Source of the DNA: Chromatiales bacterium
GTDB lineage: Bacteria; Pseudomonadota; Gammaproteobacteria; Steroidobacterales; GCA-2729495
Reading direction: 5' to 3'
NCBI GenBank assembly: GCA_030614035.1
Contig: JAUWKW010000048.1
Location: forward strand, 1-8,388
DNA: 8,388 nucleotides
In this document: piece after piece, positions 1 through 5,861 of the stretch
Layout of the letters: each line of letters starts with the position of its first letter
Position numbering within the stretch: the first letter of the stretch is position 1
The notes under the pieces: generated by a model
Databases searched by the model: none
What the model saw: only the letters and a program-made list of their open reading frames with translations
Told to the model about the DNA's origin: nothing
Program-made: the position numbers and the translations under genes

Positions 1-15
1 ATATTGCTCGGACAT
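1..15 (-). CDS. Possible 5' end of a third gene of the SDR operon, cut by the window edge
   Basis: On the minus strand an ATG at 15-13 opens a frame that runs to the window edge, coding Met-Ser-Glu-Gln-Tyr. A good Shine-Dalgarno sequence, GAGG (minus strand of 24-27), sits 8 nt before it. The ATG follows the stop codon of the upstream SDR (32-30) by 14 nt, the tight spacing expected inside an operon. Only five codons are visible, so nothing can be said about the product. The call rests on the ribosome binding site and the spacing; a chance ATG cannot be excluded. Confidence 0.45.
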
Positions 16-29
16 TTGCTGAACCTCAG

Positions 30-746
30 TCACCAGGCAATCCTTTCGCCGTTGTACCGGGTAAAGCTGCCGGTGTCGGACATTGTCAGTCGGTCAATGA
101 TGTTGCGCATTCCTGCGACACTTTCTTCTACCTCGATACTTGCATTGGTCTCAAGTCCCATACGCGTTTTGGTATGGCCGGGACAAAGTAACGCAACGAT
201 AATTCCGTGCTTTCGTAGCGTCTCGGCCAACATTGTCATTATCTTATTAAGGGCAGCCTTGCTTGAGCCGTATAAGTACGTTGGTATCGTGCATTCGGCA
301 TTGGAACCGACCGTACTTGAGATCGACACGATTTTCGGATTCTTTCCTAATAGCAGGGAATCCAGAAATGCTTCTGCCATTTTGGCCGGCGCAATGGAAT
401 TGGTTCGGATGACCTCGCCCCATAGATCGTAATCCAGCGTTCCGAAGCGCTGGCGCTCGAGGTGCTCGGAGTACGGAAATGGCCCTACGATTCCAGCATT
501 GTTAATCAAGAGGTCCAGTGACTGTCCACGTTGCTGAGTCGCCAGCGCATCGATCGCCTCATGATCCAATACATCCAGTTTTTCTATCGTTACTTTCCCA
601 TCCGAACTTTCGACGAGCTGCTCCAATTCCGTCGCTGTTTCCGGTTCCCGGCAGGCGGCCGTAACCGTCCACCCGTCTGCGCTGTAACGACGTGTGAATG
701 CGAGCCCGAGACCGCGGTTTGCTCCGGTTACGAGTAGAGACGGCAT
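30..746 (-). CDS. SDR family oxidoreductase, C-factor/sniffer-like
   Basis: A 238-residue classical short-chain dehydrogenase/reductase, probably a soluble NAD(P)H-dependent enzyme acting on a carbonyl or alcohol substrate that cannot be predicted. The Rossmann cofactor motif TGANRGLG is at residues 7-14, an Asp that normally contacts the adenine is at 58 (LDV), NNAG is at 82-85, the structural/catalytic Asn is at 116, Ser at 143/144, and the catalytic YxxxK pair is Tyr159/Lys163. A PG turn at 189-190 precedes a KTRM segment like the KTDM seen in C-factor (CsgA) and sniffer carbonyl reductase relatives. Length and motif order fit that subgroup. The start has AGGA 6 nt upstream (minus strand of 753-756). 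It begins 21 nt after the neighbouring SDR stops, so the two are probably cotranscribed. Family assignment is firm; subgroup is from memory of the motifs, and function is unknown. Confidence 0.9.
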   Translation of the reverse strand: MPSLLVTGANRGLGLAFTRRYSADGWTVTAACREPETATELEQLVESSDGKVTIEKLDVLDHEAIDALATQQRGQSLDLLINNAGIVGPFPYSEHLERQRFGTLDYDLWGEVIRTNSIAPAKMAEAFLDSLLLGKNPKIVSISSTVGSNAECTIPTYLYGSSKAALNKIMTMLAETLRKHGIIVALLCPGHTKTRMGLETNASIEVEESVAGMRNIIDRLTMSDTGSFTRYNGERIAW

Positions 747-767
747 GATGTTTCCTGAATAAATGCT

Positions 768-1565
768 CTAAAAACCCAGCGGACCGAACACGTCGCGCTT
801 ACGAAAGCGAGACATCAGAAATCGGCCGGCAATCTTGCCCGTGGTGAGCCAACGAACAGCCGTGCCATTCTTATCCGCTGCCAGCATACCTTCAACCAGG
901 AACGGCGTGACCGTGTCGACGGTGTCGGCGAGGATGTTCAGCACCTGCTTGGTTTGTTCCCATTGCTCACCTCGTTCGCCGGGTGGTGGGACCAACAGGT
1001 CGGTTACGACGATACCCGGGCTCAGGTAGCCAACATTCACCGGCGTATTCTCACACTCCCGGACCATCGATTTGGTGAAATAACGGACTGCGTATTTTGT
1101 TGCGCCATACGGACCTTTCTTCGCTAGCACCCTGCCATCGCTCCCGAAGCCCTCCATGTTGAATATCCAGCCACCACCCTGTTTGTCCATGCCCGGTATT
1201 GCGACGCGGTTGCAGTTCATCAGACCCAGTAGGTTCGTATTGACCGTTGTAGCGATATCTTCGGGCGGCAACTCGCTAAACATTGCATTAATCGTATCTG
1301 TGCCGGCGTTGTTGACCCACATGTCCACCGTTTTGAGTGCCTTGATCGATTCATCCCAAAGTCGCTGAACCTGATCGTAGTCCGACACATCGACGGGTGA
1401 CCCAGCTATCGACTGCGACGGGTATCTTGCACGTAGATCAACCACCGTCTTGTTGACGGCGTTCAGATTTCGGCTGGATATCATGACATTGTGGCTGCGT
1501 TTCAGAAATTCTTGCGCCATGCCCAGGCCGATGCCTCTGGTACTGCCGGTGATTACAACGTTCAT
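768..1565 (-). CDS. SDR family oxidoreductase resembling chlorophyll b reductase (NYC1/NOL-like)
   Basis: A 265-residue SDR, first gene of the minus-strand operon. Cofactor motif TGSTRGIG is at residues 6-13, NNAG at 85-88, Asn at 111, and catalytic Tyr153/Lys157 in YGATK. The usual serine strand (NISS in most SDRs) is replaced by FNMEGFGSDG at 135-144, so the candidate catalytic serine is Ser142, 11 residues before the tyrosine. This FNM(D/E)GxGS pattern, with SPG and VTDLL at 182-191, matches my memory of plant NYC1/NOL chlorophyll b reductases and their bacterial relatives. Nothing in the window suggests chlorophyll metabolism, so the substrate is open. The ATG at 1565 has no clear Shine-Dalgarno sequence, but the cofactor motif begins at residue 6, which leaves little room for a later start. 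The C-terminus (about 245-265) is basic and hydrophobic (RFLMSRFRKR), possibly membrane-associating. SDR membership is certain; the subgroup is probable. Confidence 0.88.
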   Translation of the reverse strand: MNVVITGSTRGIGLGMAQEFLKRSHNVMISSRNLNAVNKTVVDLRARYPSQSIAGSPVDVSDYDQVQRLWDESIKALKTVDMWVNNAGTDTINAMFSELPPEDIATTVNTNLLGLMNCNRVAIPGMDKQGGGWIFNMEGFGSDGRVLAKKGPYGATKYAVRYFTKSMVRECENTPVNVGYLSPGIVVTDLLVPPPGERGEQWEQTKQVLNILADTVDTVTPFLVEGMLAADKNGTAVRWLTTGKIAGRFLMSRFRKRDVFGPLGF

Positions 1566-1620
1566 TCTGTTATTCGCGTTCCGTAGATATTTTTACGTCG
1601 GAGCCGCTCTGGCCCAGCTT

Positions 1621-1638
1621 CCTCGATTTGGATCGAGG
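1621..1638. repeat. Perfect 7-bp inverted repeat upstream of the SDR operon
   Basis: CCTCGAT and ATCGAGG are exact reverse complements separated by TTGG. The repeat ends about 56 bases before the start codon of the first SDR gene, on its upstream side. No T-run follows on either strand, so it is not a typical terminator. It could be a regulator binding site or a structure in the SDR leader RNA; the role is inference only. Confidence 0.5.
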
Positions 1639-1719
1639 CAGGCACGGAGCATTGCCGGCTGTCGAACAGGGAGTTTTCAGCGTTGCCCGCTTAGGGGTGA
1701 ACTCTAAGGCCCGTAGAGA

Positions 1720-1736
1720 CCAATTTCCATTGGAAA
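1720..1736. repeat. Overlapping short palindromes, possible operator
   Basis: Two nested inverted repeats share this stretch: CCAAT-TTCC-ATTGG (1720-1733) and TTTCC-ATT-GGAAA (1724-1736). Both are perfect in their 5-bp arms. They lie about 155 bases upstream of the SDR operon and may be a regulator site, but arms this short can arise by chance. Confidence 0.25.
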
Positions 1737-2009
1737 CACGCGGAACATGTGGATTGCAGGTTCTCGGGATTAAGAAATGAATGCCGCGGGAGTGACCAGC
1801 TTAGAGCAGTGACGTCGGAGGCCGCCGCACCATTGCAACGAACCCGCACCTGGCAAATAGGATGCTGCCGAAGTTTAATTGCAGTCGCGGTGCGCCAGCG
1901 CGGATCGCTGACCGCGTTGCGCATCGCCAGCCACTTGGAACGGAACGGTGTTGCCGCTGTGAGCACGAGCGGTTTTGACCCTCGTAGCGAATGTGCCTGA
2001 AAAATACTC

Positions 2010-2015
2010 TATAAT
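2010..2015 (+). promoter_or_regulatory. Perfect TATAAT box without a well-placed -35
   Basis: TATAAT lies at 2010-2015 in an AT-rich patch. The only good -35-like hexamer upstream is TTGACC at 1975-1980, but the 29-base gap is far too long for a sigma-70 promoter. It may be an activator-dependent promoter for the tRNA-tig transcript or a chance match. Confidence 0.25.
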
Positions 2016-2138
2016 CGACTGTAATTCAATGTATTAGTTAATTCAGAGATGGGTCGAAGACGCGGTTTGGTAACACCGAATGCAGGCTGGACCACACGGC
2101 TTTGCGACGCGGGAAATCCAGGCAGTGGCCGGGCTGCA

Positions 2139-2168
2139 TGCAGTCGGTACCTGCCGCTCCGGTATAAT
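2139..2168 (+). promoter_or_regulatory. Sigma-70 promoter for tRNA-Leu (and tig)
   Basis: A perfect -10 hexamer TATAAT is at 2163-2168, which puts transcription start near 2175 and leaves a 5' leader of about 24 nt before the mature tRNA. The -35 is poor; the best-spaced candidate is TGCAGT at 2139-2144 (18-bp spacer). The -35 area overlaps a perfect 10-bp palindrome CTGCATGCAG (2134-2143). Bases just after the -10 include a GC-rich stretch (GCAGCGC), as is common at stable-RNA promoters under stringent control; that regulation is inferred. Confidence 0.6.
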
Positions 2169-2198
2169 CTCTGCAGCGCAAGTGGGCACCCTACACCG

Positions 2199-2283
2199 GC
2201 GAAAGTGGCGGAACTGGTAGACGCGCAGGATTTAGGATCCTGTGGGGTAACCCGTGAGAGTTCGAATCTCTCCTTTCGCACCA
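2199..2283 (+). tRNA. tRNA-Leu (anticodon UAG)
   Basis: An 85-nt class II tRNA with an encoded 3' CCA. The acceptor stem GCGAAAG (2199-2205) pairs exactly with CTTTCGC (2273-2279), followed by discriminator A2280 and CCA (2281-2283). The anticodon stem CAGGA/TCCTG (2226-2230/2238-2242) closes the loop TTTAGGA, giving anticodon UAG at 2233-2235, which reads CUA and other CUN leucine codons. The long variable arm contains a GGG-TAA-CCC hairpin, typical of tRNA-Leu, and the T arm GAGAG-TTCGAAT-CTCTC is perfect. Its 3' end lies 68 nt upstream of the preferred tig start with no terminator between, so the transcript probably continues into tig and is released by tRNA processing. Confidence 0.98.
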
Positions 2284-2293
2284 AGCGCATGTT

Positions 2294-2320
2294 GGCCAGC
2301 GGAACGTCGGGCCGCTGGCC
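2294..2320 (+). repeat. Perfect 9-bp stem-loop between tRNA-Leu and tig
   Basis: GGCCAGCGG (2294-2302) and CCGCTGGCC (2312-2320) are exact reverse complements around a 9-nt loop. The stem starts 11 nt after the tRNA CCA. The sequence after it (CAGGGTAAG) has no T-run, so it does not look like an intrinsic terminator. It could protect the 5' end of tig mRNA after tRNA cleavage, limit 3' trimming, or modulate read-through; these roles are inference. Confidence 0.65.
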
Positions 2321-2351
2321 CAGGGTAAGAATCTAACGGAACATGGACGAA

Positions 2352-3641
2352 ATGCAGGTTTCTATTGAGGCCTCGGACGGACTGGAACGGCGCATGCGTG
2401 TGCAGGTTCCGGCTGGCCGGGTCGAGGAAAAAATACGTGACCGACTGCTTTCAGTTGGCCGTACCGCAAAGATAAAGGGTTTCAGGCCGGGAAAGATTCC
2501 GGAGCGCATCATTCGGCAGCGCTACGGCGGCCAGGTTCGTCAGGAGGTGTTACAGGAGTTGTTGCAGAGCACCTATTCGGAGGCCATTGCACAGCAGCGC
2601 CTGCAGCCGGCCGGTGGGCCGAAGATCGAGCCGGAATCGCTGGATCAGGGCCAGGATCTGGCCTATACGGCCGTTTTCGAGGTGTATCCCGAGATCAAGA
2701 TCGCTGGCCTGGACAAGATGGAGCTTAAGACGCCGAAGGCCGAGATCGCTGATTCAGATATCGATTCGATGATCGGGAGTTTGCGGACACAAAGGGCAAC
2801 CTGGGAGTCGGTTAAGCGCCCGGCGGCTGACGGAAACCGAGTGCTGATCGATTTTGAAGGCAAGCTTAAAGGCGAGGTTTTCGAAGGGGGCAGCGGCCAG
2901 AACGTGGCGGTAGTGCTTGGTTCAGGCAGCATGTTGGCCGATTTCGAGAAAAACCTGCTCGGAATCACCGAGGGCGAATCCAAGGAATTTAAGCTTAAGT
3001 TTCCAAAAGATTATCATCAGGAAAATCTTGCCGGCCAAAAAGTTGTTTTCTCAATTGATGCGAAGGAAGTTGCCGAACAGAAGCTGCCCGAGATTGACGA
3101 GCAATTTATTCGTTCGATGGGAATCGACAGCGGCAGCGCGGAAGACTTTCGCAAGGATGTGCAAGACAATATGGAGCGGCAAACTGAGGCGAAGCAACGC
3201 GCTGAACTGAAGCGACAGGTTATGGAGACCCTGCTCGCGGCCAATCCCGTGGAACTGCCGGGCGTGCTGGTTGAGCAAGAAACCAATTCGCTGCAGCAGG
3301 ACGCAATGCGTCAATTTGGAATAACGGAACTGAAGGACGCACCGCCAGCTGACACTTTTCGCGAAGCAGCAGAGCGGCGAGTGCGGCTCGGGCTGCTTAT
3401 GACTGCGATCTTGAGCGACAATCAAATGGAAGCCGATAAGGGACGGGTAGGCTCAAAAATCAGCGAGCTCTGTGAGCCGTACGATAAACCCGACGAAATG
3501 CGTAAAATCTATTACCAGAATCAGCAATTGCTTGGCCAGGTGGAGAATATGGTGTTGGAGGAGCAGGTTGTTGATTGGTTGATTGGTAAGGCCAAACTCA
3601 GCGAGAAATCCGTGACATTTTCGGAGCTGATGGATTTATAA
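2352..3641 (+). CDS. tig: Trigger factor, ribosome-associated chaperone and peptidyl-prolyl isomerase
   Basis: Trigger factor docks on the ribosome at the polypeptide exit and shields nascent chains. From the ATG at 2352 it has 429 residues. The N-terminal ribosome-binding domain carries the signature GFRPGKIP at 43-50, the same positions as in E. coli, and begins MQVSIE like the family. The FKBP-type PPIase domain spans about 155-240 (FEGG, then [12 protein letters not shown]), and the C-terminal helical chaperone arms follow. An in-frame ATG at 2343 would add three residues, but its only Shine-Dalgarno-like bases (GGA, 2338-2340) are 2 nt away. Neither start has a strong ribosome binding site, so the 2352 choice rests on family alignment. 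The gene lies between tRNA-Leu and clpP; its stop codon overlaps a candidate clpP promoter, and clpP follows by 26 nt. Confidence 0.97.
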   Translation: MQVSIEASDGLERRMRVQVPAGRVEEKIRDRLLSVGRTAKIKGFRPGKIPERIIRQRYGGQVRQEVLQELLQSTYSEAIAQQRLQPAGGPKIEPESLDQGQDLAYTAVFEVYPEIKIAGLDKMELKTPKAEIADSDIDSMIGSLRTQRATWESVKRPAADGNRVLIDFEGKLKGEVFEGGSGQNVAVVLGSGSMLADFEKNLLGITEGESKEFKLKFPKDYHQENLAGQKVVFSIDAKEVAEQKLPEIDEQFIRSMGIDSGSAEDFRKDVQDNMERQTEAKQRAELKRQVMETLLAANPVELPGVLVEQETNSLQQDAMRQFGITELKDAPPADTFREAAERRVRLGLLMTAILSDNQMEADKGRVGSKISELCEPYDKPDEMRKIYYQNQQLLGQVENMVLEEQVVDWLIGKAKLSEKSVTFSELMDL

Positions 3642-3642
3642 T
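3612..3642 (+). promoter_or_regulatory. Candidate clpP promoter overlapping the tig stop codon
   Basis: GTGACA (3612-3617, five of six bases of the sigma-70 -35 consensus) and a perfect TATAAT (3637-3642) are separated by 19 bp, slightly longer than ideal. The TAA of tig lies inside the -10 box. Predicted start near 3649 gives a leader of about 19 nt before the clpP ATG at 3668, enough to include its ribosome binding site. The hexamers are seen directly; activity is inferred. Confidence 0.5.
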
Positions 3643-3667
3643 TTTTAAATTGCAGCTAGGTATTTTT

Positions 3668-4297
3668 ATGGAAACGCAAGCATTGAACCTCGTTCCTATG
3701 GTCGTAGAACAAACGGCCCGCGGTGAACGAGCCTATGATATATATTCGCGGCTACTGAAGGAGCGCGTCGTTTTTATCGTTGGTCCGATTGAAGATCAGG
3801 TTGCCAACCTAGTCGTTGCGCAGTTGCTGTATCTTGAATCCGAAAATCCGGACAAGGATATCCATTTGTACATTAACTCACCTGGCGGTGCGGTCAGCTC
3901 CGGCTTATCGATATACGACACCATGCAATTCGTAAAACCCGACATCAGTACCATTTGCGTTGGACAGGCCGCTAGTATGGGAGCTGTACTTCTTGCAGGT
4001 GGAGCTAACGGTAAAAGGTTTTGTCTTCCTCATTCGCGGGTCATGATTCATCAACCGATCGCCGGATTTCAGGGCCAGGCATCAGACATCGATATACATG
4101 CAAGAGAGGTGCTGCAAACACGAGATCGCCTCAACAGCTTGCTTGCAAAGCACACGGGTCAACCGCTTAAGCGTATTCAGAAGGACACGGATCGCGACCA
4201 TTTTCTGAGCGGCGACGAGGCGGTCGAATATGGCCTCATCGACACCGTTTTGGCGCAGCGAGGCGACACGGAAACGGCTTCAGAAGCTACGGTGTAG
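3668..4297 (+). CDS. clpP: ATP-dependent Clp protease proteolytic subunit ClpP
   Basis: ClpP forms a double-ring 14-subunit serine peptidase chamber that degrades proteins unfolded by ClpX or ClpA. From ATG 3668 it has 209 residues (E. coli has 207). The catalytic triad is Ser103 (GQAASMGA), His128 (MIHQP) and Asp177 (DRDHF), with spacings of 25 and 49 residues identical to E. coli. SPGG at 71-74 forms the oxyanion-hole region. The frame extends upstream to a TTG at 3650, but the ATG at 3668 has AGG 7 nt before it and matches where the family begins. Aligning to the E. coli cleavage point leaves only about 6 residues of propeptide against 14, so processing may differ or be absent. It sits 26 nt after tig and 118 nt before its partner clpX, the usual arrangement for a cotranscribed protease pair. 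Confidence 0.97.
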   Translation: METQALNLVPMVVEQTARGERAYDIYSRLLKERVVFIVGPIEDQVANLVVAQLLYLESENPDKDIHLYINSPGGAVSSGLSIYDTMQFVKPDISTICVGQAASMGAVLLAGGANGKRFCLPHSRVMIHQPIAGFQGQASDIDIHAREVLQTRDRLNSLLAKHTGQPLKRIQKDTDRDHFLSGDEAVEYGLIDTVLAQRGDTETASEATV

Positions 4298-4327
4298 CGC
4301 TGTAAACGCAATCTGGGATGAAGCGCT
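4296..4327. repeat. Paired AGCGCT palindromes in the clpP-clpX gap
   Basis: The palindromic hexamer AGCGCT occurs at 4296-4301 (starting within the clpP stop codon) and again at 4322-4327, 26 bp apart centre to centre. The second copy abuts the -35 of the candidate clpX promoter. The two could pair in RNA or bind a dimeric regulator; chance is also possible for six-base elements. Confidence 0.25.
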
Positions 4328-4357
4328 TTGCACCGGGCAGCAATGCCGTGCTATATA
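4328..4357 (+). promoter_or_regulatory. Candidate clpX promoter with extended -10
   Basis: TTGCAC (4328-4333) and TATATA (4352-4357) are spaced 18 bp apart, and the -10 is preceded by TGC (4349-4351), the extended -10 TGn motif that can compensate for a weak -35. Predicted start near 4364 leaves a leader of about 50 nt before clpX. No heat-shock (sigma-32) consensus pair was found in this gap. Confidence 0.4.
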
Positions 4358-4415
4358 CGTTGAAGCCCGAGGATGAGGGCAGTATCTAACCGGTATATGG
4401 ACATCGAGGAACGGT

Positions 4416-5732
4416 ATGTCTGACGACACGCGAGGCAGAAACGAAGAAGGCAAGCTGCTCTATTGTTCGTTCTGCGGCAAAAGCCAACACGAAGTCCGCA
4501 AGCTTATTGCGGGACCGTCGGTGTTTGTCTGTGATGAATGCGTAGAACTGTGCAACGACATTATTCGCGAAGAGCTTGATGATCGTGCCGACCAAGGTCA
4601 GGCGAAACTTCCAAGGCCGCACGAAATAAAAGACGTTCTCGACGAATATGTCATTGGCCAGCAACGGGCAAAGAAGGTGCTTGCCGTCGCGGTCTATAAC
4701 CACTACAAGCGGCTCGACAGCCGGTCCGGTGAAAAGGATGAAGTTGAGCTGGCCAAAAGCAATATTTTGCTGATTGGACCAACTGGCTGCGGCAAAACTC
4801 TGCTGGCCGAGACACTGGCGCGATTACTAAATGTGCCATTCACCATCGCCGATGCCACTACCTTGACGGAGGCGGGGTACGTTGGTGAGGATGTCGAGAA
4901 CATTATTCAAAAGCTTTTGCAAAAGTGCGACTACGATGTGGAGAAAGCACAGACCGGGATTGTCTACATTGACGAAATAGACAAGATATCGCGTAAATCT
5001 GACAACCCGTCAATAACGCGGGATGTTTCCGGTGAGGGTGTCCAACAGGCGTTGCTCAAGCTAATCGAAGGAACTGTCGCCTCGGTGCCTCCTCAGGGTG
5101 GAAGAAAGCACCCACAGCAGGAATTTCTGCAGGTCGATACGTCCAATATACTGTTCATCTGCGGCGGGGCGTTTTCCGGCCTTGAGAAAATCATTCGTAG
5201 CCGTGCCGAGAGTGGCGGCATTGGTTTCGTCGCTGACGTCAAGACGATTGATGAGGCGCCAAACATCGGCGAATTGCTCACCGACGTAGAGCCAGAGGAC
5301 CTCATGAAGTACGGACTGATTCCCGAGTTTGTCGGCCGACTACCTGTGGTCGCCACACTGGACGAGCTCGATGAGGACGCGTTAGTCACGATACTCGTAG
5401 AGCCCCGGAATGCGCTCACCAAGCAGTACCACAAGCTCTTCGAAATGGAAGGATGCGAGCTTGAATTCAGGGAAGACGCTCTGCGCGCGGTTGCAGCTCG
5501 CGCTATGAAGCGAAAAACCGGGGCCCGGGGGCTGAGAACCATTCTCGAAAGCGTTCTTTTGGATACGATGTATGAATTGCCGGCTATGACAAATGCCACA
5601 AAGGTTGTCGTGGACGAGGGGGTTGTAACCGGTGAAACCAAGCCCTATGTTATTTACGAGTCGTCGGACGAAGCGCGTGGTCTTCTGTCCGTCGAGGATG
5701 AGCCCCGTCCGACAGGTTCCGACAGGCCATAG
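4416..5732 (+). CDS. clpX: ATP-dependent Clp protease ATP-binding subunit ClpX
   Basis: ClpX is a hexameric AAA+ unfoldase that recognises tagged proteins such as ssrA-labelled ones and threads them into ClpP. The 438-residue protein has the N-terminal zinc-binding domain with Cys17, Cys20, Cys39 and Cys42, then the AAA+ module: Walker A GPTGCGKT (121-128), pore-1 loop GYVG (154-157), Walker B with Asp186-Glu187 (VYIDEIDK), the RKH pore-entrance loop (230-232), the arginine finger region (EFVGRLP, Arg308) and sensor 2 GARGLR (369-374). The IGF tripeptide at 269-271 is the loop that docks in ClpP pockets, so it should partner the adjacent ClpP. The start is well supported by GAGGA (4406-4410), 5 nt upstream. 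The C-terminal ~20 residues are acidic and proline-rich, slightly longer than in E. coli (424 residues). No defects seen. Confidence 0.98.
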   Translation: MSDDTRGRNEEGKLLYCSFCGKSQHEVRKLIAGPSVFVCDECVELCNDIIREELDDRADQGQAKLPRPHEIKDVLDEYVIGQQRAKKVLAVAVYNHYKRLDSRSGEKDEVELAKSNILLIGPTGCGKTLLAETLARLLNVPFTIADATTLTEAGYVGEDVENIIQKLLQKCDYDVEKAQTGIVYIDEIDKISRKSDNPSITRDVSGEGVQQALLKLIEGTVASVPPQGGRKHPQQEFLQVDTSNILFICGGAFSGLEKIIRSRAESGGIGFVADVKTIDEAPNIGELLTDVEPEDLMKYGLIPEFVGRLPVVATLDELDEDALVTILVEPRNALTKQYHKLFEMEGCELEFREDALRAVAARAMKRKTGARGLRTILESVLLDTMYELPAMTNATKVVVDEGVVTGETKPYVIYESSDEARGLLSVEDEPRPTGSDRP

Positions 5733-5754
5733 GTCTTTCGATTCGTACTGGTTG

Positions 5755-5784
5755 TTGTTGTCGCACGTGCCAGGTTCGCATACT
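5755..5784 (+). promoter_or_regulatory. Weak candidate lon promoter in the clpX-lon gap
   Basis: TTGTTG (5755-5760, at the end of a short GTTGTTGTTG run) and CATACT (5779-5784) have an 18-bp spacer, with about three and four consensus matches. The 129-nt gap between clpX and the preferred lon start is large enough for a promoter, and lon is often separately transcribed, but no strong sigma-70 or sigma-32 sequence is visible. No intrinsic terminator after clpX is visible either. Confidence 0.2.
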
Positions 5785-5861
5785 AGGCGCGTGTAGTTTG
5801 ATGCGTCCGGCCTAGATTCTCTGGGTTTTCTCCAGGGGTCCACTCGTTAATGGAGACGAAA

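Larger units (their letters stand above)
1566..2198. other. Non-coding divergent intergenic region between SDR operon and tRNA-Leu
   Basis: About 630 bases lie between the SDR start on the minus strand and tRNA-Leu on the plus strand. Open frames here (for example 1749-2000 plus and 1691-1966 minus) translate to Arg/Ser/Cys-rich strings with no recognisable fold, no ribosome binding site and mutual overlap, so I do not call them. The region must hold the divergent promoters. What I can see is a perfect 7-bp hairpin (1621-1638), overlapping small palindromes near 1720-1736, a weaker CTTAG/CTAAG inverted repeat (1690-1708), an AT-rich patch around 2001-2045 with a perfect TATAAT, and the tRNA promoter near 2139-2168. 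No insertion sequence ends or gene remnants are recognisable. Confidence 0.6.

Noticed and set aside
1691..2000. Overlapping open frames on both strands in the intergenic region
   Set aside because: No recognisable motifs, no ribosome binding sites, composition rich in Arg/Ser/Cys, and they overlap each other on opposite strands.
2009..2290. Minus-strand open frame of 93 codons across the tRNA-Leu gene
   Set aside because: Its N-terminal part is simply the antisense translation of tRNA-Leu, a well-known source of spurious hypothetical proteins; the rest covers the tRNA promoter.
2294..2320. Stem-loop after tRNA-Leu as an intrinsic terminator
   Set aside because: The stem is perfect but is followed by CAGGGTAAG with no run of T, so it lacks the second half of a terminator.
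2049..2336. Plus-strand open frame of 95 codons across the tRNA-Leu gene
   Set aside because: It contains the tRNA and its promoter; the AELVDAQDLGSCG-type translation is the usual artefact of reading tRNA-Leu as protein.
2199..2352. tRNA-Leu as integration site of a genomic island
   Set aside because: No integrase, no repeated copy of the tRNA 3' end and no foreign genes follow; the conserved tig gene lies directly downstream.
4318..4389. Possible 23-residue leader peptide before clpX (begins MKRFAPGS)
   Set aside because: The only purine-rich bases (GGG) touch the ATG directly, leaving no Shine-Dalgarno spacing, and the candidate clpX promoter lies within it. Kept only as a chance frame unless found conserved.
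4358..4390. Sigma-32-like site (TTGAA with downstream GGCAGTAT) before clpX
   Set aside because: Only the TTGAA half resembles the consensus; the -10 half does not match CCCCATnT.
5093..5641. 182-codon minus-strand frame inside clpX
   Set aside because: Serine-rich antisense shadow of a strongly conserved gene with every ClpX motif intact on the other strand.
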